Source: Methanobacteriales archaeon HGW-Methanobacteriales-1 (GTDB lineage Archaea; Methanobacteriota; Methanobacteria; Methanobacteriales; Methanobacteriaceae). Taken from it: a stretch of 64,000 bases of DNA. Below, in pieces: positions 40,613 through 48,318 of the stretch. The position numbers and the translations under genes were made by a program. The notes under the pieces were generated by a model that did not search any database, was not told the DNA's origin, and saw only the letters and a program-made list of their open reading frames with translations. The stretch's first letter is position 1; each line of letters begins with the position of its first letter. The stretch spans positions 124,001 through 188,000 of the forward strand of contig PGYO01000001.1 in the NCBI GenBank assembly GCA_002839705.1, written 5' to 3'.

Positions 40613-41203
40613 ATGAAAAAATATATAAATTTAATATTCCTAGCATTGATACCTATTCTTTTTGTATCTCCTGCTATGGCCTGGTCAGTAACCAACCATC
40701 ATGATATTACAGAGCAGACATATTATTCACTGCCTGAGAATGTATCCAAAAATCTTAATTTAGATTTAATGATAGATGGTTCAGATGATCCAGATACTAA
40801 ATTCTTAGATTTTAAATACCATGTTTATCCGTATAATCTTGAAAAGGCTAAATACTGGTTAAGTCAGGGAAAAATTAGTTATAAAAACGGTAATTATAAT
40901 TATTCTAGCTATTGCTATGGAGTGGCCACTCATTATATATCGGATGGTCTTGCTGGCCCTCATTTTGAAAGTGGAACGTCTAAACCTTTTCATACATTAT
41001 ATGAAATTAGGGCGATGTTTTTAAAAGCAAAAATATCTTATTATTCGGGGAATTTAGATTCTATTTTCCAAAAAAATCACCTAAAAACCAAAGAAAGCTG
41101 GGAAAATTGGATAAGTGAAGGTGACGATTCAAATATTCAATATGACCTTAATAGGGCAGGCAGCGCATCTTATAGTGCGGTTTATAACTCTATAGAAAGT
41201 TAA
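40613..41203 (+). CDS. Secreted zinc-dependent phospholipase C/S1-P1 nuclease-like protein
   Basis: 196 residues with a signal peptide (MKKYINLIFLALIPILFVSP, cleavage near AMA-W). The mature start WSVTNHHDITEQ, the middle FKYHVYPYN and HYISDGLAGPHFESG resemble the tryptophan and histidine metal ligands of zinc-dependent phospholipase C. It is shorter than the bacterial enzymes. Activity is inferred. The ribosome binding site is weak. Confidence 0.65.
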   Translation: MKKYINLIFLALIPILFVSPAMAWSVTNHHDITEQTYYSLPENVSKNLNLDLMIDGSDDPDTKFLDFKYHVYPYNLEKAKYWLSQGKISYKNGNYNYSSYCYGVATHYISDGLAGPHFESGTSKPFHTLYEIRAMFLKAKISYYSGNLDSIFQKNHLKTKESWENWISEGDDSNIQYDLNRAGSASYSAVYNSIES

Positions 41204-41262
41204 TTTATTAGTATGATTAGATTAATCATATCTTCAAGCTATTATTCTATTTAATTTTAATT

Positions 41263-41850
41263 TTACTTCTTTTCATTATTAATGTGTTTTTTATCTTCGG
41301 ATATTTTTTTAGGAAATATTCCCTTCATTTTTTCTAAAAAACCTTCTTCTTTTTCTCCTTTTAACTCTTTTATTAAATCTTCCTTAGAATTTATCTCTTT
41401 TTTAGCCTCTAAAAGTTCTTTATTTTTTCGTTTGAGTTGGGTTTCAATCTCCAAATATTCCTTCTCATATTTTGTTTTGACTTGAGAAAATTCTTTTTCT
41501 ATTTTCTTTAATTGTGAAATTTTAGTATCTGCGTTTATAGCAGTATAATACTCCAGCTTCACTTTAAGTTCTTTCAATTCCCTTTCCAGAGCAATATTTC
41601 GTTCAAGATAATCATCATATTCTAATTTGCGCTGTTGCAAGAGTTTATCAATTCTGAAATAGTCTTCAGACTTAATAATAGCTACTTCTTCGGCACATGA
41701 AAATGGTTGGTCGTTTTTTAAAGGTATTACATACTGTTTAGAATTGTAAGTATGTATTTCACCAGTTTTAACTTTCTTTTGAGTTTTGTGATTATAACAC
41801 TTTATTTTGGAATGTGCAATTTTTATCAAAGGCTCGTAGGGAAGTAACAT
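41263..41850 (-). CDS. Coiled-coil hypothetical protein
   Basis: 195 residues. The N-terminal 60 residues form a small domain (two cysteines at CYNHK and FSCAEE), then an almost continuous Lys/Glu-rich coiled coil (about 63-170) and a charged tail. GAGGTCTGATA precedes the ATG. I do not recognise the family. No signal peptide, so it is probably cytoplasmic. Confidence 0.6.
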   Translation of the reverse strand: MLLPYEPLIKIAHSKIKCYNHKTQKKVKTGEIHTYNSKQYVIPLKNDQPFSCAEEVAIIKSEDYFRIDKLLQQRKLEYDDYLERNIALERELKELKVKLEYYTAINADTKISQLKKIEKEFSQVKTKYEKEYLEIETQLKRKNKELLEAKKEINSKEDLIKELKGEKEEGFLEKMKGIFPKKISEDKKHINNEKK

Positions 41851-42187
41851 TATCAGACCTCGATTATATGATGATAATTTTAAAAATCTACTGATAAAAT
41901 TTCAGATTAAAACATTATCTTAATTCTAAGCATCTAAAATGGTATCTATCAACATATAAATAAATTTAGAGAGTTTATTTAATTACTAAATAGATAATTA
42001 TAATATGTTTATAATTATTAAAAATTATAGGTTCATTTTACAGCTCACAGTTTAAATTGTTCACATATTGAAAATATTTTCTAGGTTACAATACTAAATA
42101 ATAGTTAATACAAAAATAATAACAGAAATATATCGTTTTAAATAAAATTATATTGAATATTTAATTAGAATTTTCGAGGGTAAAAAA
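41851..42187. other. 337-base divergent gap
   Basis: AT-rich DNA between a minus-strand coiled-coil gene and the plus-strand DUF6448 gene. No gene or clear structure. It should carry both promoters. Confidence 0.35.
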
Positions 42188-42694
42188 ATGGTTTCAAACT
42201 GCGATTCTATGGGTGGGCCAGTAGTAAAAGCTGCAGAAATGGCACTTGAAATGGAAAATGTAAATCACATACTTCCTTATGTAAATGAAGAGGATGAAAA
42301 TGAGATAAAGTCTGCATTTGAAAAAGCATCCTTTGTAAGGGAACTTAATGCGGATGCTGCTGATCTGGCTGATTATTGGTTTTTTGAAACGGTTGTTCGT
42401 TTGCATTTAAAAGGAAAAAATGAACCATTCTGTGGAATCAAATCCTCCAAAGATGATTTAAGTCCTATCATGAGAAAAGCAAAGATGGCCATGGATGAAG
42501 AAGACCTCACAGATTTATTTGAGTTTTTATCTGCTAAGCTGGAAACTGAGATGAGAAAAAGGTTCATGGAAGTTTTAAATAGCAAAGACTATGATTTTAA
42601 TGAAGTGGATGAGGCCCGAGAGTATGTAAATTCTGTAATTGAATTTGTATCTTATGTGGATGATGTTCAAAGGTTTTTACATTTTAATGATTGA
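42188..42694 (+). CDS. DUF6448-family protein
   Basis: 168 residues, all helical. The start NCDSMGGPVVKAAEMALEME and the repeat-like KMAMDEEDLTDLFEFLSAK match the family I know as DUF6448 (usually HCDTMDGPV at the start). Function unknown. Many relatives are secreted, but no signal peptide is seen here. GAGGGT precedes the ATG. Confidence 0.7.
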   Translation: MVSNCDSMGGPVVKAAEMALEMENVNHILPYVNEEDENEIKSAFEKASFVRELNADAADLADYWFFETVVRLHLKGKNEPFCGIKSSKDDLSPIMRKAKMAMDEEDLTDLFEFLSAKLETEMRKRFMEVLNSKDYDFNEVDEAREYVNSVIEFVSYVDDVQRFLHFND

Positions 42695-42831
42695 TTAAAA
42701 TCCCTAGATTTTCAGGATATGATTTTGAATATCAATCGGGTGTTTCATTGGAAAATATGAAAGAAAGAGAGGACTTCTCACTTAGAAAACAAATCTCTAA
42801 AAATAAATTAATATAATAAAAATAATTAATT

Positions 42832-43995
42832 TTAAGATCTTTTCATCATTATATCCATTATACTAGATTTTCTTTTATTTTTATTTTCACTAGATGATTG
42901 CATACCTGGCATCATGAGGTTAGGTGAAGATAAAAATTCTTTATTGGCCCTATCTGTAATCTCTTTAAAAATCATTTTATAAGCCTCGCACTGGTGATCT
43001 ACACTTTTTATCTCCATTTTTTGAGATTCTTTATCCATAGTTAAAGCATTGTATGGACAACCACCTCTACAGAACTTTATATAAGAACAATCTGCACATT
43101 CATCATCTACTAATTTTTCCCAGTCTCTTAAGCTTTTTAGAGATTCTGATTTAGATAATTCTTCCATGGTAGGATGATCACGCACATTTCCCATTACATA
43201 TTCTTCCATTCCAACAAAACGATAACAAGGATATATATTTCCATCAGGGCCTATGGCAAAAGTATCGCCTACACAGTCGGCATAGGTACAAACGACCCCT
43301 CGGCGAACAAAAACTCCTTTACAGAGATGGTCAATATTTTTAATCTCTATTTCACCCATGTGTTCTAAATACTGATCTAAAAGATAAATTAGTAATTCCC
43401 CGTACTCTTCTGGAGATATGGTCCACTCTTCAGGGTCTTCACTTCTAAGTGATGGTAGGGCGGGGTGTAATTTAAGATCAAGATTATTATCTAAAAAGAA
43501 ATTAAATATAGCTTCTTTTTGAGCAATAGAACTGGATGTGAAAGTACTTATAAAACTAACATTTAATCCTTTTTCTTTAGCTATTTTATAACCTTGCATT
43601 GTTTTTTCAAAATAGCCTGAACCTCTCTGGGAATCATTTATTTCAAGGGGCCCATCTAAGCTGGATCCAATGGGAATATTATATTCTGCAAAAAGCTCGG
43701 CAATTTCTGGAGTCATTAACCATAAATTAGTTTGAATTGCGAAAGCAGGATTTAAATCACTTAATTCCTGACTTAATAATTCAAGTGCTTTTTTATAGAA
43801 TTCATATCCTGCCAGTAGGGGCTCTCCGCCATGAAAAGTGAAAGTTACTGGTTCTTTTCGGAAATTTTTTAACCATTCCACAGTCTCTTCGACTATTTCG
43901 ATATCCATAAGTTCAGATTCTTTGTCCACACCCCAGCAGTAACTGCAATTGGAGGGACAGTCCATAGAAGGAATTAACATAACATGAAAGGCCAT
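42832..43995 (-). CDS. Peptide-modifying radical SAM/SPASM enzyme (anaerobic sulfatase-maturase-like)
   Basis: 387 residues. The radical SAM cluster motif is C13-x3-C17-x2-C20 (DCPSNCSYCWG), followed by FTFHGGEPLLAG. A C-terminal SPASM domain has CTYADCVGD, CYRF, and CADCSYIKFCRGGC for auxiliary Fe-S clusters. I believe it belongs to the methanogen 'peptide-modifying' group (TIGR04083-like), which modifies a ribosomal peptide. A TATA-like TATTTATAAAAA region lies about 75-90 bases upstream. No obvious cysteine-rich precursor gene is adjacent. Confidence 0.88.
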   Translation of the reverse strand: MAFHVMLIPSMDCPSNCSYCWGVDKESELMDIEIVEETVEWLKNFRKEPVTFTFHGGEPLLAGYEFYKKALELLSQELSDLNPAFAIQTNLWLMTPEIAELFAEYNIPIGSSLDGPLEINDSQRGSGYFEKTMQGYKIAKEKGLNVSFISTFTSSSIAQKEAIFNFFLDNNLDLKLHPALPSLRSEDPEEWTISPEEYGELLIYLLDQYLEHMGEIEIKNIDHLCKGVFVRRGVVCTYADCVGDTFAIGPDGNIYPCYRFVGMEEYVMGNVRDHPTMEELSKSESLKSLRDWEKLVDDECADCSYIKFCRGGCPYNALTMDKESQKMEIKSVDHQCEAYKMIFKEITDRANKEFLSSPNLMMPGMQSSSENKNKRKSSIMDIMMKRS

Positions 43996-44128
43996 TTAAA
44001 CACCGTTTACCTGATTATTATTTAAAATAATTATCTTAATTGACTATTGGTTGTTTTTCAGTATATAGTTTTTATAAATAGTACAATTAATTTTTAATTA
44101 TTTTTAAAATCTTAAAATAAGTATTATG

Positions 44129-44205
44129 GAGGGCCCTTAAACATTTTATAAAAAGGGGGGGGTCAAAATGAGATTAAGGACCCTCTATAACCAATAAAAT
44201 GGTTA
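44129..44205 (-). ncRNA. Stem-loop element 1 with conserved TAACCA hairpin
   Basis: Read on minus: hairpin TAACCA-TTTTAT-TGGTTA (44205-44188), then GAGGGTCCTTAA (44185-44174) pairing with TTAAGGGCCCTC (44140-44129) around a loop with a run of eight C. The one non-Watson-Crick pair is a G-U wobble if transcribed from minus but a C-A mismatch from plus, which favours the minus strand. A non-coding RNA is inferred. Confidence 0.5.
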
Positions 44206-44238
44206 CCTTGATATGTATTGATATTTTAATTTAATAAA

Positions 44239-44323
44239 GCCCTTAGATCCTATAATTTATATTATGGAGTGAGACGATACAACTTATAATGATCTAAGGG
44301 CAAATAACCAAATAAAATGGTTA
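44239..44323 (-). ncRNA. Stem-loop element 2 with conserved TAACCA hairpin
   Basis: Same plan as element 1: TAACCA (44323-44318) and TGGTTA (44310-44305), then an 11-base perfect stem GCCCTTAGATC (44301-44291) with GATCTAAGGGC (44249-44239). The stem sequence differs from the other copies but pairing is kept, which suggests selection on structure. The loop contains TCTCACTCC. Confidence 0.5.
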
Positions 44324-44383
44324 AAGTGATGTTTTTATTTCTTTTTAAATTCTAATATGAAAATTTTAAACATGATAGAAACC

Positions 44384-44431
44384 TCAGAAAATGTTTTTAT
44401 TCGGGGAGGTGAACACCAAAATTTTTTCTGA
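44384..44431 (-). ncRNA. Stem-loop element 4 with CACCTCCCC loop
   Basis: On minus, TCAGAAAA (44431-44424) pairs with TTTTCTGA (44391-44384). The loop holds TTCACCTCCCCG, nearly the anti-Shine-Dalgarno sequence. It lacks the TAACCA hairpin. It lies about 75 bases downstream of the promoter-like repeat at 44504-44527. Confidence 0.4.
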
Positions 44432-44503
44432 AGTATTCTAACAATAAATGAAATGGATATTCCTTTGATTAATTAAACCATCCCATAAATTCTTTTTTGT
44501 GAT

Positions 44504-44527
44504 AGACCTTAAAAGTAGTTTTTCCCA
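44504..44527 (-). promoter_or_regulatory. 24-base repeat, copy 1 (putative promoter for the stem-loop cluster)
   Basis: The minus strand reads TGGGAAAAACTACTTTTAAG followed by GTCT. It is identical to 46599-46622 in front of the ABC exporter. TTTTAA is a plausible TATA core. The stem-loop elements lie downstream of it on the minus strand. Confidence 0.5.
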
Positions 44528-44655
44528 CTTTAGGCCCAAATCATACACAAATTTCCAGTGTAACTTGTTTTAAATAATATTTTAAATAATCAAGTTCTTA
44601 ATATGGAAATCTAATTGAAATTAATATCTTAACCTTATCTTTAATTTTAAAAGAA

Positions 44656-44723
44656 AAAGGGCACTTAAAATGCTGCAAAGGAGGTTAAATGAATAAGTGC
44701 CCTTTCTTATAACCAAATGGTTA
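44656..44723 (-). ncRNA. Stem-loop element 3 at the end of the ABC operon
   Basis: Starts on the stop codon of the ABC ATPase gene: TAACCA (44723-44718) and TGGTTA (44715-44710), then AAAGGGCACTTA (44705-44694) pairing perfectly with TAAGTGCCCTTT (44667-44656), followed by TTCTTTT. The loop contains AACCTCCTTT. It may act as a terminator, a small RNA, or both. Confidence 0.5.
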
Positions 44724-45392
44724 CTTTGAATTTGTTATTTGACCGTCTCGAACTTCAATAGTTCTATCGGCCATGTCTGCCACATATGTTTCGTGAGTTA
44801 CCAGGATTAAAGTAACATTCTCAGCTTTATGAATTTTTTTAAGAACATCTAAAATCACATCGCCTGTTTTAGAATCAAGTGCTCCAGTAGGCTCATCGGC
44901 CAAAATTATGGATGGATGATTAACTAATGCTCGGGCAATGGCTACTCTTTGCCTTTCTCCTCCAGAAAGCTTGGTAGGGAACTGGTTAATTTTAGATGAC
45001 AAATTAAGAGACTCTAAAATGCTATTAGCCCTTTTAATCATATCTTCATCACTTATATCTGTGTGGATCATGGGTATTTGTACATTCTCGGAGACAGTTA
45101 AATTGGGTATCAGGTTATGTAACTGAAATATAAAACCGATTTCTTTAGACCTAAAATGGCTGAAATCCTTTTTTTCCATTAAGTCAATGCCAGCAACATT
45201 TATGGATCCTTCATCGGCTTGATCCAGTGCACCTAACATATTTAAAAGAGTTGATTTACCGGACCCTGAAGGCCCAATAATGGAAACAAACTCTCCTTTT
45301 TTAATTTCTAGATTTAGGTTGTCTAAAGCAATTGTATTTCCGTCGTCATACAATTTTATTAAATTTTTGATTTCAATTATATTTTTATTCAT
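44721..45392 (-). CDS. ABC transporter ATP-binding protein (MacB/LolD-like)
   Basis: 223 residues with Walker A GPSGSGKST, Q-loop FIFQLHNLIP, signature LSGGERQRVAIARAL, Walker B IILADEPTGALDSK and the H-loop LVTHETYVA. It partners the FtsX-type permease, whose stop overlaps its start by 8 bases. Substrate unknown; the linked peptide-modifying enzyme makes peptide export a reasonable guess. Its stop codon is part of stem-loop element 3. Confidence 0.95.
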   Translation of the reverse strand: MNKNIIEIKNLIKLYDDGNTIALDNLNLEIKKGEFVSIIGPSGSGKSTLLNMLGALDQADEGSINVAGIDLMEKKDFSHFRSKEIGFIFQLHNLIPNLTVSENVQIPMIHTDISDEDMIKRANSILESLNLSSKINQFPTKLSGGERQRVAIARALVNHPSIILADEPTGALDSKTGDVILDVLKKIHKAENVTLILVTHETYVADMADRTIEVRDGQITNSK

Positions 45393-46581
45393 AACGCAAC
45401 GCCTCGGTAGGTGCTAATCGGGAAGCCCGATATGCAGGATATAGTCCACCAATTACTCCCATTAAAAGACCTATGCCTAATGCTTTGATGAATAATGTCA
45501 ATGAATATGTTGGTTGAATGAATTGTAGCATGTTAGACAGACTTAATATCTCAACAACACCCACTCCAACTAATATTCCAACAATGGATGCTATTAGGGA
45601 TAGTATCAATGATTCTCCAATTATCATTACCATTACCCATTTTTTAGTCCAACCTACAGCTTTTAATACTCCAATTTCTCTAGTTCTTTCTGAAACTGAT
45701 TTAATCATAGTAATTACAACTATTATTCCTCCAATAAAGATGGCCAGAAGTGAGATTCCCCAGACCGCGGATTTTATAATATCCATTCCAGAGTTCATTC
45801 TATCCATTCCTGATAGTGAAGTAGAAGTTGACAAATCACTGTAGGTGCTTTCGATAGTGTCTGCTGTTTTATTGGCAATACTACTGTCTGTTGTTTTAAC
45901 CAGGACAGAAGAGACTTTTCCAGTATTATTGGTCAGATTTTGTAAGGTACTCAATGACATTATAATACCATTGTCCTGCATTGTTTCTCCAGTTTCATAA
46001 ATTCCAACAATTTTAAAAGTCTGATTGGAAATGGTTACTGTATCCCCAATTGTTTTATTCTGACTCTCCGCTGCAGTTTTACCAATTATAACTTCATCGG
46101 CACTGGAATATGTGGAACCATTGGCCACTTTTACATCATACATTTCGAGATTTTTGGAATCCATTCCTAAAACGGTTGCTGGCATTGTCATACTTGGTTG
46201 ACCAGAGTTTGAACTGCCTGGCTGCTGGTCGGTATTATTCGTACTATTAGTGCTATCATCTGAAATACTGGACCTTAGAACCCCAGCAACACTTTCTACA
46301 CCTGAAATTTGGGCTATTTTATTAACCGTTGTTTCATTAATCAACTGCTGACTTCCTCCAAAACCTCCCGGGCCTCCACCCTGACCATTGTAACTGGCTG
46401 AAACCACTGAGAAGTCTGCTGCACCCGCGGTAAGAGCTTGTTCGGTAGATGTAGATAGTCCATCTGTAAGCAGCCCCAAACCCAGAATGGTAGCAATTCC
46501 TATGGCAATCCCAATCATGGCCAGGGAACTTCTAGCTTTGTTTCTAAAAATGTTTTTTAGAATTAAATTTCTATATTTCAT
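45385..46581 (-). CDS. ABC transporter permease (MacB/FtsX-like)
   Basis: 398 residues: one N-terminal helix, a large outer domain (about residues 40-270) rich in Asn, Ser and Thr, and three C-terminal helices, the MacB layout. The end of the protein holds GGLYPAYRASRLAPTEALRYE, typical of the family. ATG 46581 (MKYRNLILKNIFRNKARSSL) fits the family start; the frame is open further upstream but there overlaps a promoter-like repeat. No binding site precedes 46581, so the mRNA may be leaderless. Confidence 0.92.
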   Translation of the reverse strand: MKYRNLILKNIFRNKARSSLAMIGIAIGIATILGLGLLTDGLSTSTEQALTAGAADFSVVSASYNGQGGGPGGFGGSQQLINETTVNKIAQISGVESVAGVLRSSISDDSTNSTNNTDQQPGSSNSGQPSMTMPATVLGMDSKNLEMYDVKVANGSTYSSADEVIIGKTAAESQNKTIGDTVTISNQTFKIVGIYETGETMQDNGIIMSLSTLQNLTNNTGKVSSVLVKTTDSSIANKTADTIESTYSDLSTSTSLSGMDRMNSGMDIIKSAVWGISLLAIFIGGIIVVITMIKSVSERTREIGVLKAVGWTKKWVMVMIIGESLILSLIASIVGILVGVGVVEILSLSNMLQFIQPTYSLTLFIKALGIGLLMGVIGGLYPAYRASRLAPTEALRYE

Positions 46582-46598
46582 ACTTCTTTTTCTAAAAA

Positions 46599-46622
46599 AG
46601 ACCTTAAAAGTAGTTTTTCCCA
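46599..46622 (-). promoter_or_regulatory. 24-base repeat, copy 2 (putative promoter of the ABC exporter operon)
   Basis: Identical to 44504-44527. On minus, TTTTAA lies about 23-28 bases before the permease ATG at 46581, the spacing expected for a leaderless archaeal transcript. Confidence 0.5.
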
Positions 46623-46802
46623 ATTTGCACACAACTCTTACCTTAATTATACATAAATTATGTACAAATTGGAAGGGCCATGAAAAAATGGACTAAGGTA
46701 CAAATCGTAAACTTATAAAATAAACATTCAAAATAAAATAAAAAATTAATATTATAAATAAATAAGTAAATAAATAATTATTTGTTATTTATTCATTGAT
46801 TA

Positions 46803-47132
46803 TCATCTTCTAGTTAATTTAAATAATATGATAAGTGCAATTAACTGCACTATGTTAATTAATGTTAAGGGTAACCTGGCATGATTAATTTCAGGGCCTG
46901 GTGGTGGGCCGGGTATTGTAAATTGCAGTGCGGCAAATATTACTGAAATAACGTTTTGGAATAGTAAAAGCATTGAAAAGATAATTAGTCCCACTGTAAA
47001 GTCGGATTTGACTTCTTCATAAGTTTTCCAATAGGAATACATTAGAACTAGGAGCAGGGCAATATTTGCAAGTCCAATTACTAAAGCCACAACTGATAAT
47101 TCTATTAAGTGCCAAAATCCATCTATAATCAT
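46803..47132 (-). CDS. Small membrane protein, partner of the winged-helix regulator
   Basis: 109 residues with three hydrophobic helices and an [20 protein letters not shown] segment between the first two. Its start overlaps the regulator stop by four bases (ATGA). A paralogous pair stands at 50806-51406. Function unknown; the fixed pairing suggests that the membrane protein modulates the regulator or is its target. Confidence 0.7.
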   Translation of the reverse strand: MIIDGFWHLIELSVVALVIGLANIALLLVLMYSYWKTYEEVKSDFTVGLIIFSMLLLFQNVISVIFAALQFTIPGPPPGPEINHARLPLTLINIVQLIALIILFKLTRR

Positions 47133-47422
47133 AATTTTTCCCCATCAATGTCCAGTTTTTGCCAAATTTCTTTAAAATCTGCGTAATTTTCAATTATTTT
47201 GTCTGAAAGAAAATAAAGATCCCCATATTTCTTTCCAGAAGAAGTGACTACCTGATTTTCTTCCAAAACTTTTAAATGATGCCTTACTGTTTTGTAATTA
47301 AGATTTAATGATTCTGTTAATTGATTAGCATTATGAGGCTTTTTATTTAATTCGATTATTATTCTTCCTCGATTAGGGCCCCCAGTGGAACCGGCAATCA
47401 GCCACCATAATAATTTTTTCAT
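47129..47422 (-). CDS. Winged-helix transcriptional regulator (ArsR-like)
   Basis: 97 residues. The recognition-helix region reads [20 protein letters not shown], followed by a wing ([10 protein letters not shown]). The N-terminus [20 protein letters not shown] is typical of methanogen ArsR-like proteins. TAGGGATAAAA precedes the ATG. It may control the divergent or neighbouring exporter, but no operator was identified. Confidence 0.82.
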   Translation of the reverse strand: MKKLLWWLIAGSTGGPNRGRIIIELNKKPHNANQLTESLNLNYKTVRHHLKVLEENQVVTSSGKKYGDLYFLSDKIIENYADFKEIWQKLDIDGEKL

Positions 47423-47533
47423 TTTTATCCCTAATCATAAATAATCTAATTTAGCTCAAAATTTGAATTAACATAATCATAGATAATATTTTCATAATTA
47501 TATACGATATTAAGATTCATGGTATTTAAAATA

Positions 47534-47704
47534 TTATTCTTCACTTTCCTTATTTTCACCAGATTCAAATACATAACCACATTTTTCGCAAACAATGGCC
47601 TTGGTGGTGGCATGTGCGAGGTGTTCATCCATCATCTTTCTTTGAACCGTTTTATCTTGACTTCCACATTCTGGACATTTTTTAAGTAATTCTTCCATTT
47701 TCAT
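47534..47704 (-). CDS. Small zinc-ribbon protein
   Basis: 56 residues: MKMEELLKKCPECGSQDKTV and later IVCEKCGYVF form a classic two-pair zinc ribbon, with an acidic C-terminus. GGTGATACA precedes ATG 47704, and a second ATG follows two codons later. It lies 24 bases after the CcdC-like gene on the same strand. Confidence 0.75.
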   Translation of the reverse strand: MKMEELLKKCPECGSQDKTVQRKMMDEHLAHATTKAIVCEKCGYVFESGENKESEE

Positions 47705-47728
47705 TGTATCACCAGTTAATTTAATGAT

Positions 47729-48148
47729 TTAATTTTCTTTAGTTTTTTTATGCTTTAAATATTTCCAATAAATAATCATTCTCCTGGAAACTACAGTTCC
47801 CAGAGTTATCATCAGAAAAAGGGCCAGAATCAAATCAACTTTGATAATACGGGCATTATTTAATATATTCTCCCGTTTATCTTTAAAAGGATAGTAACAA
47901 TCCATATCCACAGTTGCACGAGATCCCTTTAAAATTATTTTATCATCGCTTGCGCTGGTTTTAACATCCATAAATCTACCAATTATTAAACCGAGTATGG
48001 TTCCTACAAGAAAACCAAGCATTATAATGATAAAATCAAAAGCACTGGATATTTCACTTGATATAACTTGAATAGTTATTAAACCGAGGATTAATGGTAA
48101 AATAAACAAGCTCCATGGTTTAATTTTCCTTTCTCTTAATTGTAGCAA
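47729..48148 (-). CDS. Membrane protein, possibly CcdC/DUF1453-like
   Basis: 139 residues with about three or four hydrophobic helices (SLFILPLILGLITIQVISS, then FIIIMLGFLVGTILGLIIG, then LILALFLMITLGTVV). The overall plan resembles CcdC-type proteins, but I am not sure. The start is TTG 48148 without a good binding site. Confidence 0.5.
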   Translation of the reverse strand: MLQLRERKIKPWSLFILPLILGLITIQVISSEISSAFDFIIIMLGFLVGTILGLIIGRFMDVKTSASDDKIILKGSRATVDMDCYYPFKDKRENILNNARIIKVDLILALFLMITLGTVVSRRMIIYWKYLKHKKTKEN

Positions 48149-48318
48149 AATATAATAAAAATTATTATAATAACAAAAGACTCATTAGATGAAAAATCGC
48201 CTTCTGGGATTATAACTACCATAAACAGATATTTTACTTTAGATAATAAAAATTTACTTATTAAATAATATTAATTAATAATTTGATCTATATTTATAAA
48301 ATATAAATAAATTGGGGG

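Noticed and set aside
44167-44196. Plus-strand mini-ORFs with Shine-Dalgarno-like sequences inside the stem-loops
   Set aside because: Products of 2-9 residues with no similarity between copies, and both neighbouring genes run on minus. The purine runs are better explained as the complement of C-rich loops, though this is not proven.
44129-44723. CRISPR-like array from the repeated TAACCA/TGGTTA units
   Set aside because: Only three units, unequal spacing, and the spacers are themselves self-complementary stems. No cas genes.
47446-47628. 60-codon minus frame overlapping the zinc-ribbon gene
   Set aside because: Out-of-frame shadow of the 56-residue zinc-ribbon protein, which has a proper binding site and cysteine pairs.
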